Shown piece after piece: positions 24,277 through 32,011 of a stretch of DNA of 33,040 nucleotides. Numbering within the stretch: position 1 is the stretch's first letter; each line of letters opens with the position of its first letter. The notes beneath the pieces are model-generated. The model saw only the letters and a list, made by a program, of their open reading frames with translations. It was not told the DNA's origin and made no database searches. Position numbers and translations under genes: made by a program. Source of the DNA: Acidobacteriota bacterium (lineage in GTDB: Bacteria; Acidobacteriota; Terriglobia; Bryobacterales; Bryobacteraceae); contig JAPKYX010000008.1 of assembly GCA_026394075.1 (NCBI GenBank), positions 1 to 33,040 on the forward strand, read 5' to 3'.

Positions 24277-25373
24277 CGGCCCACGCCTTGTGACACGGCA
24301 CGTTCCTGGTCCAGCAAGGTGCGTTTCCGCTCCACGCCCCAGCGGTAGCCAGCCATTTCACCCGTCCCGCGAATGACCCGGTGGCAGGGGATCACCAGGG
24401 CGACGCGATTCGTGGCACAGGCGCGCGCCACGGCTCGGACGGCTTTGGGCTGCCCCAAGGCTTGGGCCACCTCGCCGTAGGATTGAACGCTGCCATAGGG
24501 GATCGATTGCAGGTACTGCCACACCTTCATCTGGAAAGCCGTGGCTCGCAGGTCGAGCGGCAGGTCCAGCCGGGGCTGTTGTCCGCGAACGTGCTGCTCC
24601 AGCGCCTGCATCCACGTCGCAAACTGTTCCGGGTAAGGCAGCGTCATGGGCTGAAGGCGGGCCTTGGGATATTCGGCGCGCAGTTGGGCCAACAGTGCTT
24701 GGTCAGTATCCGCGAACTGGACAAAGCAGAGCCCCCGGTCCGTCGCGCCGATCATCATGCGGCCCAGGGCGGAATCGACCGCGACATACGAGATGGGAAG
24801 ATCATCACCACCGGCGCGGTACTCGGCGGGTGTCATGCCGAGGCGCGTGTCCACCTTTTCGTAGACCCGGCTCAGCGAGCCGAAACCGGCCTCGAAGATG
24901 GCGTCGGTGACGGAGCGTTGCTGGCGGAGTTCGGTCTTCAGGACCTCCAGCCGGCAGGCTTCGGCAAACTGGCGCGGGGTGACGCCCATGACGGCCTTGA
25001 AGGTTCGCTGGAAATGGAAGCGGCTTAGGCAAGCCTGGGCGGCCATCCCAGCCAGTGTGAGCGGCTCCTGGGCGTGGGCGCGGATGTACTCGGATGCCTG
25101 GCGGATGCGGTCGGTATCCGGGTCCTGCCCGATGGCCGCCAAGGGGCGGCAACGAAGGCACGGCCGGAATCCCGCCCGTTGCGCATCCGCTGCGTACTGA
25201 AAGAAACGGACGTTCTTTCGCAAGGGACGGCGGCAAGCGCAGGATGGCCGGCAGTAGACGCCGGTGGTGATGACGCCAAAGAAGAACTGGCCATCAAACG
25301 ACGGGTCGCGCCGCTCTAGGGCTTGCCAAAGGTGCTCTGGATCCGTCTGCTGAGTTTCGGTGATATTTCTCAT
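24273..25373 (-). CDS. ada: Bifunctional Ada: methylphosphotriester sensor, AraC-type regulator and O6-methylguanine-DNA methyltransferase
   Basis: 366 residues from ATG 25373. The Ada zinc domain has Cys41, Cys45, Cys72 and Cys75 (GVYCRPSC ... FRPCLRCRP), offset by three from E. coli Ada Cys38/42/69/72; Cys41 would take the methyl group from phosphotriesters. The AraC-type HTH follows (about 85-190: LTLAGMAAQACLSRFHFQRT, then VTDAIFEAGFGSLSRVYEKV). The C-terminal methyltransferase has the suicide cysteine in IPCHRVIRGTGE (Cys330). The frame is open upstream to 25700, but that region has no Ada homology and crosses into the divergent TonB receptor gene; an ATG at 25400 is another option. AAGG lies five bases before 25373. 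It is the first gene of an operon with the oxygenase and presumably activates its own transcription when methylated. Confidence 0.96.
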   Translation of the reverse strand: MRNITETQQTDPEHLWQALERRDPSFDGQFFFGVITTGVYCRPSCACRRPLRKNVRFFQYAADAQRAGFRPCLRCRPLAAIGQDPDTDRIRQASEYIRAHAQEPLTLAGMAAQACLSRFHFQRTFKAVMGVTPRQFAEACRLEVLKTELRQQRSVTDAIFEAGFGSLSRVYEKVDTRLGMTPAEYRAGGDDLPISYVAVDSALGRMMIGATDRGLCFVQFADTDQALLAQLRAEYPKARLQPMTLPYPEQFATWMQALEQHVRGQQPRLDLPLDLRATAFQMKVWQYLQSIPYGSVQSYGEVAQALGQPKAVRAVARACATNRVALVIPCHRVIRGTGEMAGYRWGVERKRTLLDQERAVSQGVGR

Positions 25374-25536
25374 GATGCCTTGTTTCTCTGGATCCAGCAT
25401 GAAGGTTCCGCGCAGTTGCTCCCATCCGTTTGTTGCGGGTTGATTCAAAAGGTTAGTTTCCGGCGGCCGGTCACCGCCGGCAGGGAGGCGCGGATACGAT
25501 TCACGCATCCGGTAAGTGTCCCGATAAGCATGGGTA
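25374..25536. promoter_or_regulatory. Divergent spacer between ada and the TonB receptor operon, with a GC-rich palindrome
   Basis: 163 bp. CCGGCGG (25460-25466) pairs with CCGCCGG (25474-25480) around the loop CCGGTCA. It could be an operator or a leader hairpin. I see no cobalamin or other riboswitch core in this leader and no convincing -35/-10 pair. Confidence 0.3.
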
Positions 25537-27549
25537 ATGCTTGGGCCGTCTGCGCTAGTCGCGTTATCGATGCTGGCTTCGGATTCACCCGCCGGGACAG
25601 GGGGGCAAGATCCGGCCACTTTGCGTGCACTCGACCTGGAACAGCTGCTGGCCACGCCGGTCACCTCGGTGAAGCGCAAGGAAGACAGCTTGGCGCGCAC
25701 GGCCGGAGCGGTTTACGTCATCACACAGGAGGAGTTGCGGCGCTTTGGCGTCACCAGCATCCCGGAGGCGCTGCGGCTTGTGCCGGGCATGAATGTGGCT
25801 CGGGTGAGCCTGACCAGCTGGGCCGTGAGTGCGCGCGGCTTCAATGGCGGCTTCGCCAACAAGCTGCTGGTGATGATTGACGGCAGGACGGTATACAGCC
25901 CGATCTTTGGGGGGGTTCATTGGGACAGCCAGGACGCCATGATCGAAGACGTGGACCGTATCGAGGTGATGCGCGGTCCGGGGGCGGCGATGTGGGGAGC
26001 CAATGCCGTGAATGGCGTCGTCAACATCATCACCAAGACCTCCCAGCGGACGCAGGGGACGCAAGTGACGGTGGGCACCGGCACGCAGGACCAAGCGTTG
26101 ACCCGGATCCGGCACGGAGCAGCTGCCGGCCGCCACGGTTTCTACCGGACCTATGCGCAGCACACGCTGCGGGTGGGTGACGCCAGCGAAGATCCGTCGC
26201 TAGGGTTGGCGCGGTGGAGCTTTCTGCAAGGCGGCTTCCGTGGGGACTGGACGCCCACGGATTCCGACAGTCTGACAGTTCAGGGAGATACCTACCGCAG
26301 CGGCACCAAGACGGCCAACCATCTGGCTTCGTTTAAGCCTCCGTATAGCGAAGTGAGCATCGACCGCGGGGAGATGACCGGCGCCAACGTGATGTCCCGT
26401 TGGGAGCGAACGCACCGCGGCGGCGGGACCACGTCGGTGCAGTCGTACTTTGATCACTACGGCCGGGAATCCGGCTTGATCAATTACACCGTCCGGACTC
26501 TGGACGCCGATCTACAGCATCGCCGCCCTCTGGGGAGCCGTCATGAACTGGTGATGGGTGCCGGGGCGCGGTCCATCTGGGACCAGACGCGGACCTCGCG
26601 CGGGTTCAGTTTTGGAGAGAGCACCCGGCAATACGGACTGGTCCATTTCACCCTCCAGGATGAGGTGACGCTGCGTCCGGAGCGCCTGGCCTTGACCGGG
26701 GGCGTCCGTCTGGAGCGGAATAGCTTCACCGGCTGGTCCGTCCAGCCTACCGCGCGGCTGCTCTACACGCCATCGAAGAGACAAACCCTGTGGGCCGCGG
26801 TGTCCCACGCCGTGCGGACGCCGTCTCGGGGTGAACTAAGTCTCAACTTGCTGCTGGCGGTGCAGCCGGGGCCGGGTGGCCTGCCGGTTGCGGTACAGAC
26901 GGATGGTTTACCCAGCTTGCGCAATGAGCTGGGCAACGCGGCGGAGCTGGGCCACCGGTGGCAGTGGCGAAAGCGCTGGATGTTTGATTCGACGGTGTTC
27001 TATTCCCGGACCAACGGTGCTGCGCAACTGGTGACCGGCAGACCGACATTACAGTACGCGGCGGGCGGCCCCTATCTGTTGGCGCCGCTGAGCTACGCCA
27101 ACGGCTTGCAGGTTGGTTCTTCCGGGTTTGAATCTGCCGTCCGTTTCGAGGCCGCGCGCCGGTGGCGTTTGGCGGGCAATTACACCTTCCTGCACGTCAA
27201 GCCGCGGTCGATGCAGGCGGCAGCGGGCCCGGCACTGGATCCGCTGGCGATCATTCATAACTCGTCCCCGCACCAGTTTTCGGTGCGTTCGGAATGGAAC
27301 CCCCGGCGGCGGTGGGAGTTTGATACGGCCTACTTCTGGTATGCCGGCTTGATTCCCTCCAGCTATGCCATCGGGCGGCACCAACGTTTGGATGCGCGGC
27401 TGGGCTGGGCGATGAGTGAGTTCTCCGAATTGTCCGTGGGCGTGCAAAACCTTCTTTCGCCCCGTCGCATCGAGTTTCCCAAATACATTGGACCCGCCCC
27501 GGCTCCCCAAGCGCCGCAGATGTACGTCCGGATGGGTTTCCGTTTCTAG
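25537..27549 (+). CDS. TonB-dependent outer-membrane receptor (plug plus beta-barrel)
   Basis: 670 residues. The start at ATG 25537 is the first after an in-frame TAA at 25525, but it has no clear Shine-Dalgarno and gives only a short, weak signal peptide. The segment VTSVKRKEDSL looks like the TonB-box region. The plug domain, about residues 45-170, has GAVYVITQEELRRFGVTSIP, GFNGGFANKLLVMIDGRTVY, DRIEVMRGPGAAMWG and VNGVVNIITK. The rest is beta-barrel and ends in aromatic RMGFRF, the outer-membrane assembly signal. The plug wording is that of the receptor group I know to sit beside YfiR/DUF4154 proteins and GGDEF or kinase genes. Here it is followed after six bases by exactly such a gene. 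It may act more as a sensor than as a bulk importer. Ligand unknown. Confidence 0.94.
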   Translation: MLGPSALVALSMLASDSPAGTGGQDPATLRALDLEQLLATPVTSVKRKEDSLARTAGAVYVITQEELRRFGVTSIPEALRLVPGMNVARVSLTSWAVSARGFNGGFANKLLVMIDGRTVYSPIFGGVHWDSQDAMIEDVDRIEVMRGPGAAMWGANAVNGVVNIITKTSQRTQGTQVTVGTGTQDQALTRIRHGAAAGRHGFYRTYAQHTLRVGDASEDPSLGLARWSFLQGGFRGDWTPTDSDSLTVQGDTYRSGTKTANHLASFKPPYSEVSIDRGEMTGANVMSRWERTHRGGGTTSVQSYFDHYGRESGLINYTVRTLDADLQHRRPLGSRHELVMGAGARSIWDQTRTSRGFSFGESTRQYGLVHFTLQDEVTLRPERLALTGGVRLERNSFTGWSVQPTARLLYTPSKRQTLWAAVSHAVRTPSRGELSLNLLLAVQPGPGGLPVAVQTDGLPSLRNELGNAAELGHRWQWRKRWMFDSTVFYSRTNGAAQLVTGRPTLQYAAGGPYLLAPLSYANGLQVGSSGFESAVRFEAARRWRLAGNYTFLHVKPRSMQAAAGPALDPLAIIHNSSPHQFSVRSEWNPRRRWEFDTAYFWYAGLIPSSYAIGRHQRLDARLGWAMSEFSELSVGVQNLLSPRRIEFPKYIGPAPAPQAPQMYVRMGFRF

Positions 27550-27555
27550 CGCCAG

Positions 27556-28164
27556 ATGTTTTCCGCTCCCAATCCGATGGGCCCGCGTCGATCCCGGTGG
27601 CTTCGCTGGGCGGCGCAGCCCGGGGCGCGTCTGCTGATGGGGGCACTGGCCTTGGCCGCGATGGCCGGCAGAATGGAGGCGGCGGATCCTCCGGTCTCCA
27701 GCCGCACGCTGCGCGCGGCGCTGATCCTGCAGCTGGTCAACTTTGTGGAATGGCCGCAGCCGTCAAGCGGCGTCACTTCGGTTTGCGTGGTGGGTGATGA
27801 ACTGCTGGCCACCTCCTTGCGTCAGGCACTCGACAACCAGACGGCCTTGCGCCGGCCGCAGATTGTTTCGCTGACCGGGCTGAAGGACTTCAAGGAAAGC
27901 CGGGAATGTCAGGTGATGGCCGTCGGGGACTACGACGAGCGCCAGGTGCGGGCCTATTTGGCGGCTCAACAATCCCGTCCCGTGCTGACGGTGGGGTCCG
28001 GGGAGGAGTTTCTCCGCCAAGGAGGGATGGTGCGGTTCCGCTTGGACGATGGGCGGATCGCCATCGAGATCAACATGGGGCCGGTGGAGCGCGCCAAGCT
28101 TCGCTTCAGCTCGAAACTGCTGCGCCTGGCGCACCTGGTGAATCTCGACAAGGAGGGATCGTAG
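27556..28164 (+). CDS. YfiR-like periplasmic regulator (DUF4154)
   Basis: 202 residues. The N-terminus has a basic stretch (RRSRWLRW) followed by a hydrophobic signal ([13 protein letters not shown]), so the mature protein is periplasmic. The core shows the family pattern: [14 protein letters not shown], then [10 protein letters not shown] (Cys77), then [10 protein letters not shown] (Cys118), then [20 protein letters not shown] and [20 protein letters not shown]. In Pseudomonas, YfiR holds the inner-membrane diguanylate cyclase YfiN inactive and is itself controlled by outer-membrane YfiB; redox state of its cysteines matters. Here it sits between the receptor (six bases) and the kinase (two bases), so it likely passes a signal from receptor to kinase periplasmic domain. 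ATG 27577 is an alternative start. DUF4154 identity is good; its role is inferred. Confidence 0.9.
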   Translation: MFSAPNPMGPRRSRWLRWAAQPGARLLMGALALAAMAGRMEAADPPVSSRTLRAALILQLVNFVEWPQPSSGVTSVCVVGDELLATSLRQALDNQTALRRPQIVSLTGLKDFKESRECQVMAVGDYDERQVRAYLAAQQSRPVLTVGSGEEFLRQGGMVRFRLDDGRIAIEINMGPVERAKLRFSSKLLRLAHLVNLDKEGS

Positions 28165-28166
28165 CC

Positions 28167-30557
28167 ATGCAGTGGTGGCACGGACTTTCCTTCCGGAAGC
28201 AGCTGCTGGGAGCCATCCTGTCGGCCAGCCTGATCACCTTGGCGCTGGCCTGGGCCGGATCTCTCGCGGTTGAACTGCGCCAAAGCCGCCTGCGGCTGGC
28301 CCAGCAGATCAGCTCGTCCGCGCAGATTGTGGCCAACAACGCCTCCGCCGCGCTGGCCTTCTACAATGTGGCCGACGCCGAGGAAGCGCTGCAGGCGCTG
28401 AAGGAAGATGCCCGGATCCGCTCCGCCCGGATTTGCAATCAGACCGGCCAGCTGTTTGCGCAGTTCAACCGCGATGCCGCCGCCGCCGGAGTGCAGGCCG
28501 GAACGGAAGCCGTTGGTGCGTGCCGGGAGGGTGTGGAATTTACCGCCAGCGGACAAGTGATCGTCACGCGGCCGGTGCTGGCGCGAGGCCGGGCGTTGGG
28601 CATGGTGGAGATCCGCGCGGACCTGGAGCCGATGGCCGATGTGGCTCTCCGGTTTCTGGCGGTATCGGGTGTGGTGCTGCTGCTGTCGGTGATGGTGGCG
28701 GGCCTGATCGGCTTCTACTTTCAGCGGTTGATCGCCAGCCCGCTACAGCGATTGGCGGAGACGGCCAGCCGCATCACGGAACAACATGACTACACCGTGC
28801 GCGCTCAAGCGGAGTCCGGCGCGGAGGTTTCACGGCTGGTTGGTTGCTTCAACGAGATGCTGAGCGAGATTGAGCATCGCGACCGGGCGCTCCAAAAGAA
28901 CAGCGATCAGCTGGAGGCCACCGTCGCCAGCCGCACGGCGGAACTGGTGCAGGCCAAAGAGCACGCCGAAGAGTCGGCGCGCCTGAAGAGCGAGTTTCTG
29001 GCCAACATGAGCCATGAGATCCGGACGCCGATGAATGGCGTGCTGGGGATGGCGGAGGTGCTGCTGGCCACCCAGCTGGATGCCGCGCAGCGAGATTGCG
29101 CCGAAACGCTCCAAGGCTCGGCGGCCGGGCTGCTGACACTGCTGAACGACATCCTGGACTTCTCCAAGGTGGAGGCGGGCCGGCTGGACATCGAACATGA
29201 ACCGTTTGATCTGCATGACGTGGTCTTCCAGACGGCGCGAACACTCTCGTTGATCGCGGACCGCCAGGGCCTGGAACTGATTGCCGGCGTGGGTCCGGCG
29301 GTGCCCCGGGTGGTGTTGGGTGATTCGGTGCGCTTGCGGCAGGTGCTGCTGAATCTGCTGGGCAACGCGATCAAGTTTACGGCGCAAGGCGAGGTGGAGC
29401 TGGAGGTGGAGCTGCAGGCCTATGAAGACGGCTCCGCCGCGCTGCGGTTCTCCGTGCGGGATTCCGGCATTGGGATTGCGGCCGACAAGCTGGCCCTGAT
29501 CTTTGAGCCGTTCCGTCAGGCCGATGGCTCCACTACCCGGCGCTATGGCGGCACCGGGCTGGGCTTGTCGATCTGCCATCAACTGGTGCGGCTGATGGGC
29601 GGACAGATTGTGGTGCACAGCAAGGAAGGCCAGGGCAGCGTGTTCTTCTTCTCGTTGCCGCTGGCCGTTCCCGCCGACGCTACGCCCGAGTTGCCGGCGG
29701 TGCTGACCTCGCCGCTGGCGGGCAAGGCGGTGTTGCTGGTGGACGACAGTCCCGCGCATCTACGGGTGCTCGAAAGGATGGTTGCGGCTCTGGGGATGCG
29801 TCCCTTCCTGGCTCAGACGGGCGAGGAGGCGCTGCGCCACGCGGAGGCTTTGGGCCAGCGGCTGGAGCTGGTGGTGCTGGACGCCCGGTTGCCGGATGCG
29901 GACACGGCGGCCTTGCTGAACAAGTGGCCCACGACGCTTGACCCTGGGCGGTCGGTGTTGATGTTGGCACCTCCCTCCGGGGCGGATTCCGGGTCGGCCC
30001 GGTTGGCCGGGTTGGGGTTGCGGCACCGGCTGCTGAAACCACTGTCGCCGGGGGACCTGCGCCGGGCATTGGAGTCGATGGTGACAGTTCAAGTGGCGGA
30101 GCCGAAGCCGGCGGCCGACGCCCAGCCGAGCGCGCCGCGGTGCCTGCCCCGGCGAATCCTGCTCGCCGAAGACAACGCCGTCAATCGCAAAGTGGTGCTG
30201 GGGCTGCTGAGCCGCGAGGGCCACACCGTGATCGCAGTCAATGATGGCCGGGCGGCGGTGGAGGCCTATCAGGCCGAGAGCTATGATCTCATCCTGATGG
30301 ATGTGCAGATGCCGGTGCTCTCGGGCCTGGAAGCGACTCAGGAGATCCGCCAGCTGGAATCCGGTTCCGGCCGGCGCATCCCCATCGTTGCCCTGACGGC
30401 CGGGGCCTTCGCAGAGGACCGGGCGGAGTGCCTCCGGGCAGGGATGGATTTCCACCTCACCAAACCCGTCAGCCGCGCCTCACTGCTGCGCATGATTGAG
30501 GAAAGCTCCCAAGCCCCACCAGTCCAGCCGGACGCAGTGGCGACGATTGAGGCTTGA
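28167..30557 (+). CDS. Hybrid sensor histidine kinase with CHASE8-like periplasmic domain and two receiver domains
   Basis: 796 residues from ATG 28167, with AAGGAGGG about eight bases upstream inside the end of the YfiR-like gene. The frame is open to 27906, but that part is out-of-frame noise. Order: transmembrane segment (about 12-34); periplasmic domain of about 125 residues with the [20 protein letters not shown] pattern of CHASE8; second transmembrane segment (about 162-184); HAMP; coiled coil; HisKA with phospho-acceptor His283 ([12 protein letters not shown]); ATPase with N box [17 protein letters not shown] and [11 protein letters not shown]1 with Asp572 but lacking the usual Thr/Ser switch residue; and REC2 with Asp712 (LILMDVQMP) and all conserved positions. 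No HPt domain, so an external phosphotransfer protein is expected. REC2 is the likely working receiver. Confidence 0.96.
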   Translation: MQWWHGLSFRKQLLGAILSASLITLALAWAGSLAVELRQSRLRLAQQISSSAQIVANNASAALAFYNVADAEEALQALKEDARIRSARICNQTGQLFAQFNRDAAAAGVQAGTEAVGACREGVEFTASGQVIVTRPVLARGRALGMVEIRADLEPMADVALRFLAVSGVVLLLSVMVAGLIGFYFQRLIASPLQRLAETASRITEQHDYTVRAQAESGAEVSRLVGCFNEMLSEIEHRDRALQKNSDQLEATVASRTAELVQAKEHAEESARLKSEFLANMSHEIRTPMNGVLGMAEVLLATQLDAAQRDCAETLQGSAAGLLTLLNDILDFSKVEAGRLDIEHEPFDLHDVVFQTARTLSLIADRQGLELIAGVGPAVPRVVLGDSVRLRQVLLNLLGNAIKFTAQGEVELEVELQAYEDGSAALRFSVRDSGIGIAADKLALIFEPFRQADGSTTRRYGGTGLGLSICHQLVRLMGGQIVVHSKEGQGSVFFFSLPLAVPADATPELPAVLTSPLAGKAVLLVDDSPAHLRVLERMVAALGMRPFLAQTGEEALRHAEALGQRLELVVLDARLPDADTAALLNKWPTTLDPGRSVLMLAPPSGADSGSARLAGLGLRHRLLKPLSPGDLRRALESMVTVQVAEPKPAADAQPSAPRCLPRRILLAEDNAVNRKVVLGLLSREGHTVIAVNDGRAAVEAYQAESYDLILMDVQMPVLSGLEATQEIRQLESGSGRRIPIVALTAGAFAEDRAECLRAGMDFHLTKPVSRASLLRMIEESSQAPPVQPDAVATIEA

Positions 30558-30559
30558 CC

Positions 30560-30594
30560 GGCGCGGTGGGAGCCGCGCCTGCGCTTTAGCAGGC
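30560..30594. terminator. Candidate bidirectional terminator between convergent operons
   Basis: Two overlapping hairpins follow the kinase stop: GGCGCGG/CCGCGCC (30560-30566 with 30573-30579) and GCCTGC/GCAGGC (30577-30582 with 30589-30594). They share bases and cannot form together. Neither is followed by a real T run, so termination is plausible rather than shown. Confidence 0.4.
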
Positions 30595-30634
30595 TACGAA
30601 GAATAGTCGGAGACCGCTTGCTGACGCGCGCGGC

Positions 30635-31518
30635 TCAGCTTTCGGGGATCAGTTCGCCCAGGCCAATCTGGCCGTGGATGCGTTCGGCGGGGTGGGCGAC
30701 GTCGCCGCCGCCGAACCAGACCTTCAGGTGTCCGTTCGGCTGCAGTTCGACGTGAGGGTCGCAGACCACCTTGGCGTTCCAGGGTTGATCCCCTTCGATG
30801 ACGAAGCCCTTTACCTTCTCCCAATGGACCCGGTCGGTGGAACGGGCTAAGCCGAGCCGGCGCACTTCGTTCCGGGCGCGGCCGGTGTAGAGCATCCACC
30901 ATGTTCCCTGCGAGCTCCAGACGGCGGGCTCGCCCAGGCCGTTCTCATCAAACGCGCCGGGTTCGCCGGGTTCGAGCACCGGGTTGGAGCGCAGCTTGGT
31001 CCAGTTTCGATGACATACGGATCCGATACACCCCGTTCATCCCAGCTGCCACGCGGGCCGACGTCGAGCGCGGGTGAGGCATCGCGATCCCATTCGCGGC
31101 CGTCTTTGGAGCGGGCAAAGGCGATCTTGGGGATGTCCGGGCCCAGCACGTGATACCAATGCCAGTACTGCCCGCCGTGATAGATGATGCTACCGTTGGC
31201 GGCAATGTAGCCACCTTCCCAACCTTGGGGGGCGAGTACGCGCTGGCCGTCGAGGGCGGTGTACCAGGTCTTGCCGTCGAATACGGAGTAGAACAGCTTG
31301 CCGTTGGCCATGCTGGGGTTCAGCACGTCCACTTCGCCGGTACCCGGGCGGAGCAACGGCTCCTTGGGAGGCACCCAGCGCCAGCGGACTTCACGGCGCT
31401 CGCCTTCTGGCGCGGGCAGAGAAAAGTCGGCGTAGCGGCCGCAGCCGGCCAACATCACGAACGCGAGCGCACTAGCGCAGATAGAGAAATAGCGTATGGC
31501 TGCGCCCTTCACCGTCAT
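30635..31518 (-). pseudogene. Frame-broken lipoprotein with a GH43/GH32-like beta-propeller
   Basis: From ATG 31518 the protein starts with a lipoprotein signal ending in VMLAGCGRY (lipobox LAGC). It continues with propeller-like text (GDxW-type repeats, FARSKDGREWDRDASP, DERGVSDPYVIE). At 31001-31010 sense moves to another frame: NWTKLRSNPVLEPGEPGAFDENGLGEPAVW..., ending at the stop at 30635. Comparing with its own second repeat (GEPAVW...WWMLYTGRARNEVRRLGLARSTDRVHWEKV), about 30 residues between DPYVIE and NWTKL are missing. This is typical of five-bladed glycoside-hydrolase-like propellers (GH43/GH32/GH130 clan); no catalytic assignment is safe. The start overlaps the upstream methyltransferase gene by 47 bp; a TTG at 31524 is also possible. 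Either a real pseudogene or a sequence error. Confidence 0.75.
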
Positions 31519-31999
31519 CTTCAATCGTGATCGTCTTTTCCGGATTCCAGCCGCCCACTTCGAAGTCGTGCGCGATGACTCTGGTTCCTTTTTTCAATTG
31601 CTTGTCCAGCATCGGCCGCACCTTTTCATTCGACAGTGGCAATAGATAGATGGTGATCACGTCCATCTGGGTGTAATCCTGCACCATGATGTCGCCGTGG
31701 ATGATGCGGGCGGTTTTGTCGAGACCGAGGCTCTTGATCTTGGCGGAGCTCTGTTTGTAGAGAGCTTCATCGAACTCAATGCCGGTCGAGTCCGCACCAA
31801 ACTTCTTGGCGGCCATGATGACGATGCGGCCGTCACCGGAGCCCAGGTCCACCATCTTTTCGCCCTTCTTCAGGCCCACCACTTCCAGCATCTTCTGGAC
31901 CACCGAATCGGGCGTTGGGTAATAAGGTGCCAGCTTTTCCGTTTCCTTCGGCTGCTGGGCGACCAGCAAGGTGAGGGCGAGCGCGGCGGCGGTCATCAT
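31472..31999 (-). CDS. Class I SAM-dependent methyltransferase with an N-terminal export-like signal
   Basis: 175 residues from ATG 31999, with AGGAG nine bases upstream overlapping the stop of the preceding gene; an extra ATG follows immediately. SAM-binding motif I is MVDLGSGDGRIVIMAAKKFG, motif II is GIEFDEALY, and IIHGDIMVQD is the next acidic loop. The pattern YYPTPDSVVQKMLEVVGLKKGEK before motif I is typical of small lysine-methyltransferase-like (FAM173/DOT1-like) enzymes. Oddly, the N-terminus MMTAAALALTLLVAQQ reads as a Sec signal or membrane anchor, although SAM is a cytoplasmic cofactor. It lies in an apparent operon: 12 bp after the TIGR03437-type gene and overlapping the lipoprotein gene. 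Methyltransferase fold is certain enough; substrate and location are open. Confidence 0.9.
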   Translation of the reverse strand: MMTAAALALTLLVAQQPKETEKLAPYYPTPDSVVQKMLEVVGLKKGEKMVDLGSGDGRIVIMAAKKFGADSTGIEFDEALYKQSSAKIKSLGLDKTARIIHGDIMVQDYTQMDVITIYLLPLSNEKVRPMLDKQLKKGTRVIAHDFEVGGWNPEKTITIEDDGEGRSHTLFLYLR

Positions 32000-32011
32000 G
32001 GGCAAGATCTC

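Noticed and set aside
25374-25536. Cobalamin riboswitch ahead of the TonB receptor
   Set aside because: I looked for the conserved B12-box and core sequences and did not find them; only a short GC palindrome is present.
25374-25700. N-terminal extension of Ada to 25700
   Set aside because: The extra residues have no Ada similarity and would overlap the divergent TonB receptor; ATG 25373 aligns the zinc cysteines with E. coli Ada.
27906-28166. N-terminal extension of the histidine kinase to 27906
   Set aside because: It overlaps the YfiR-like gene in another frame and has no membrane segment; ATG 28167 has a good Shine-Dalgarno.
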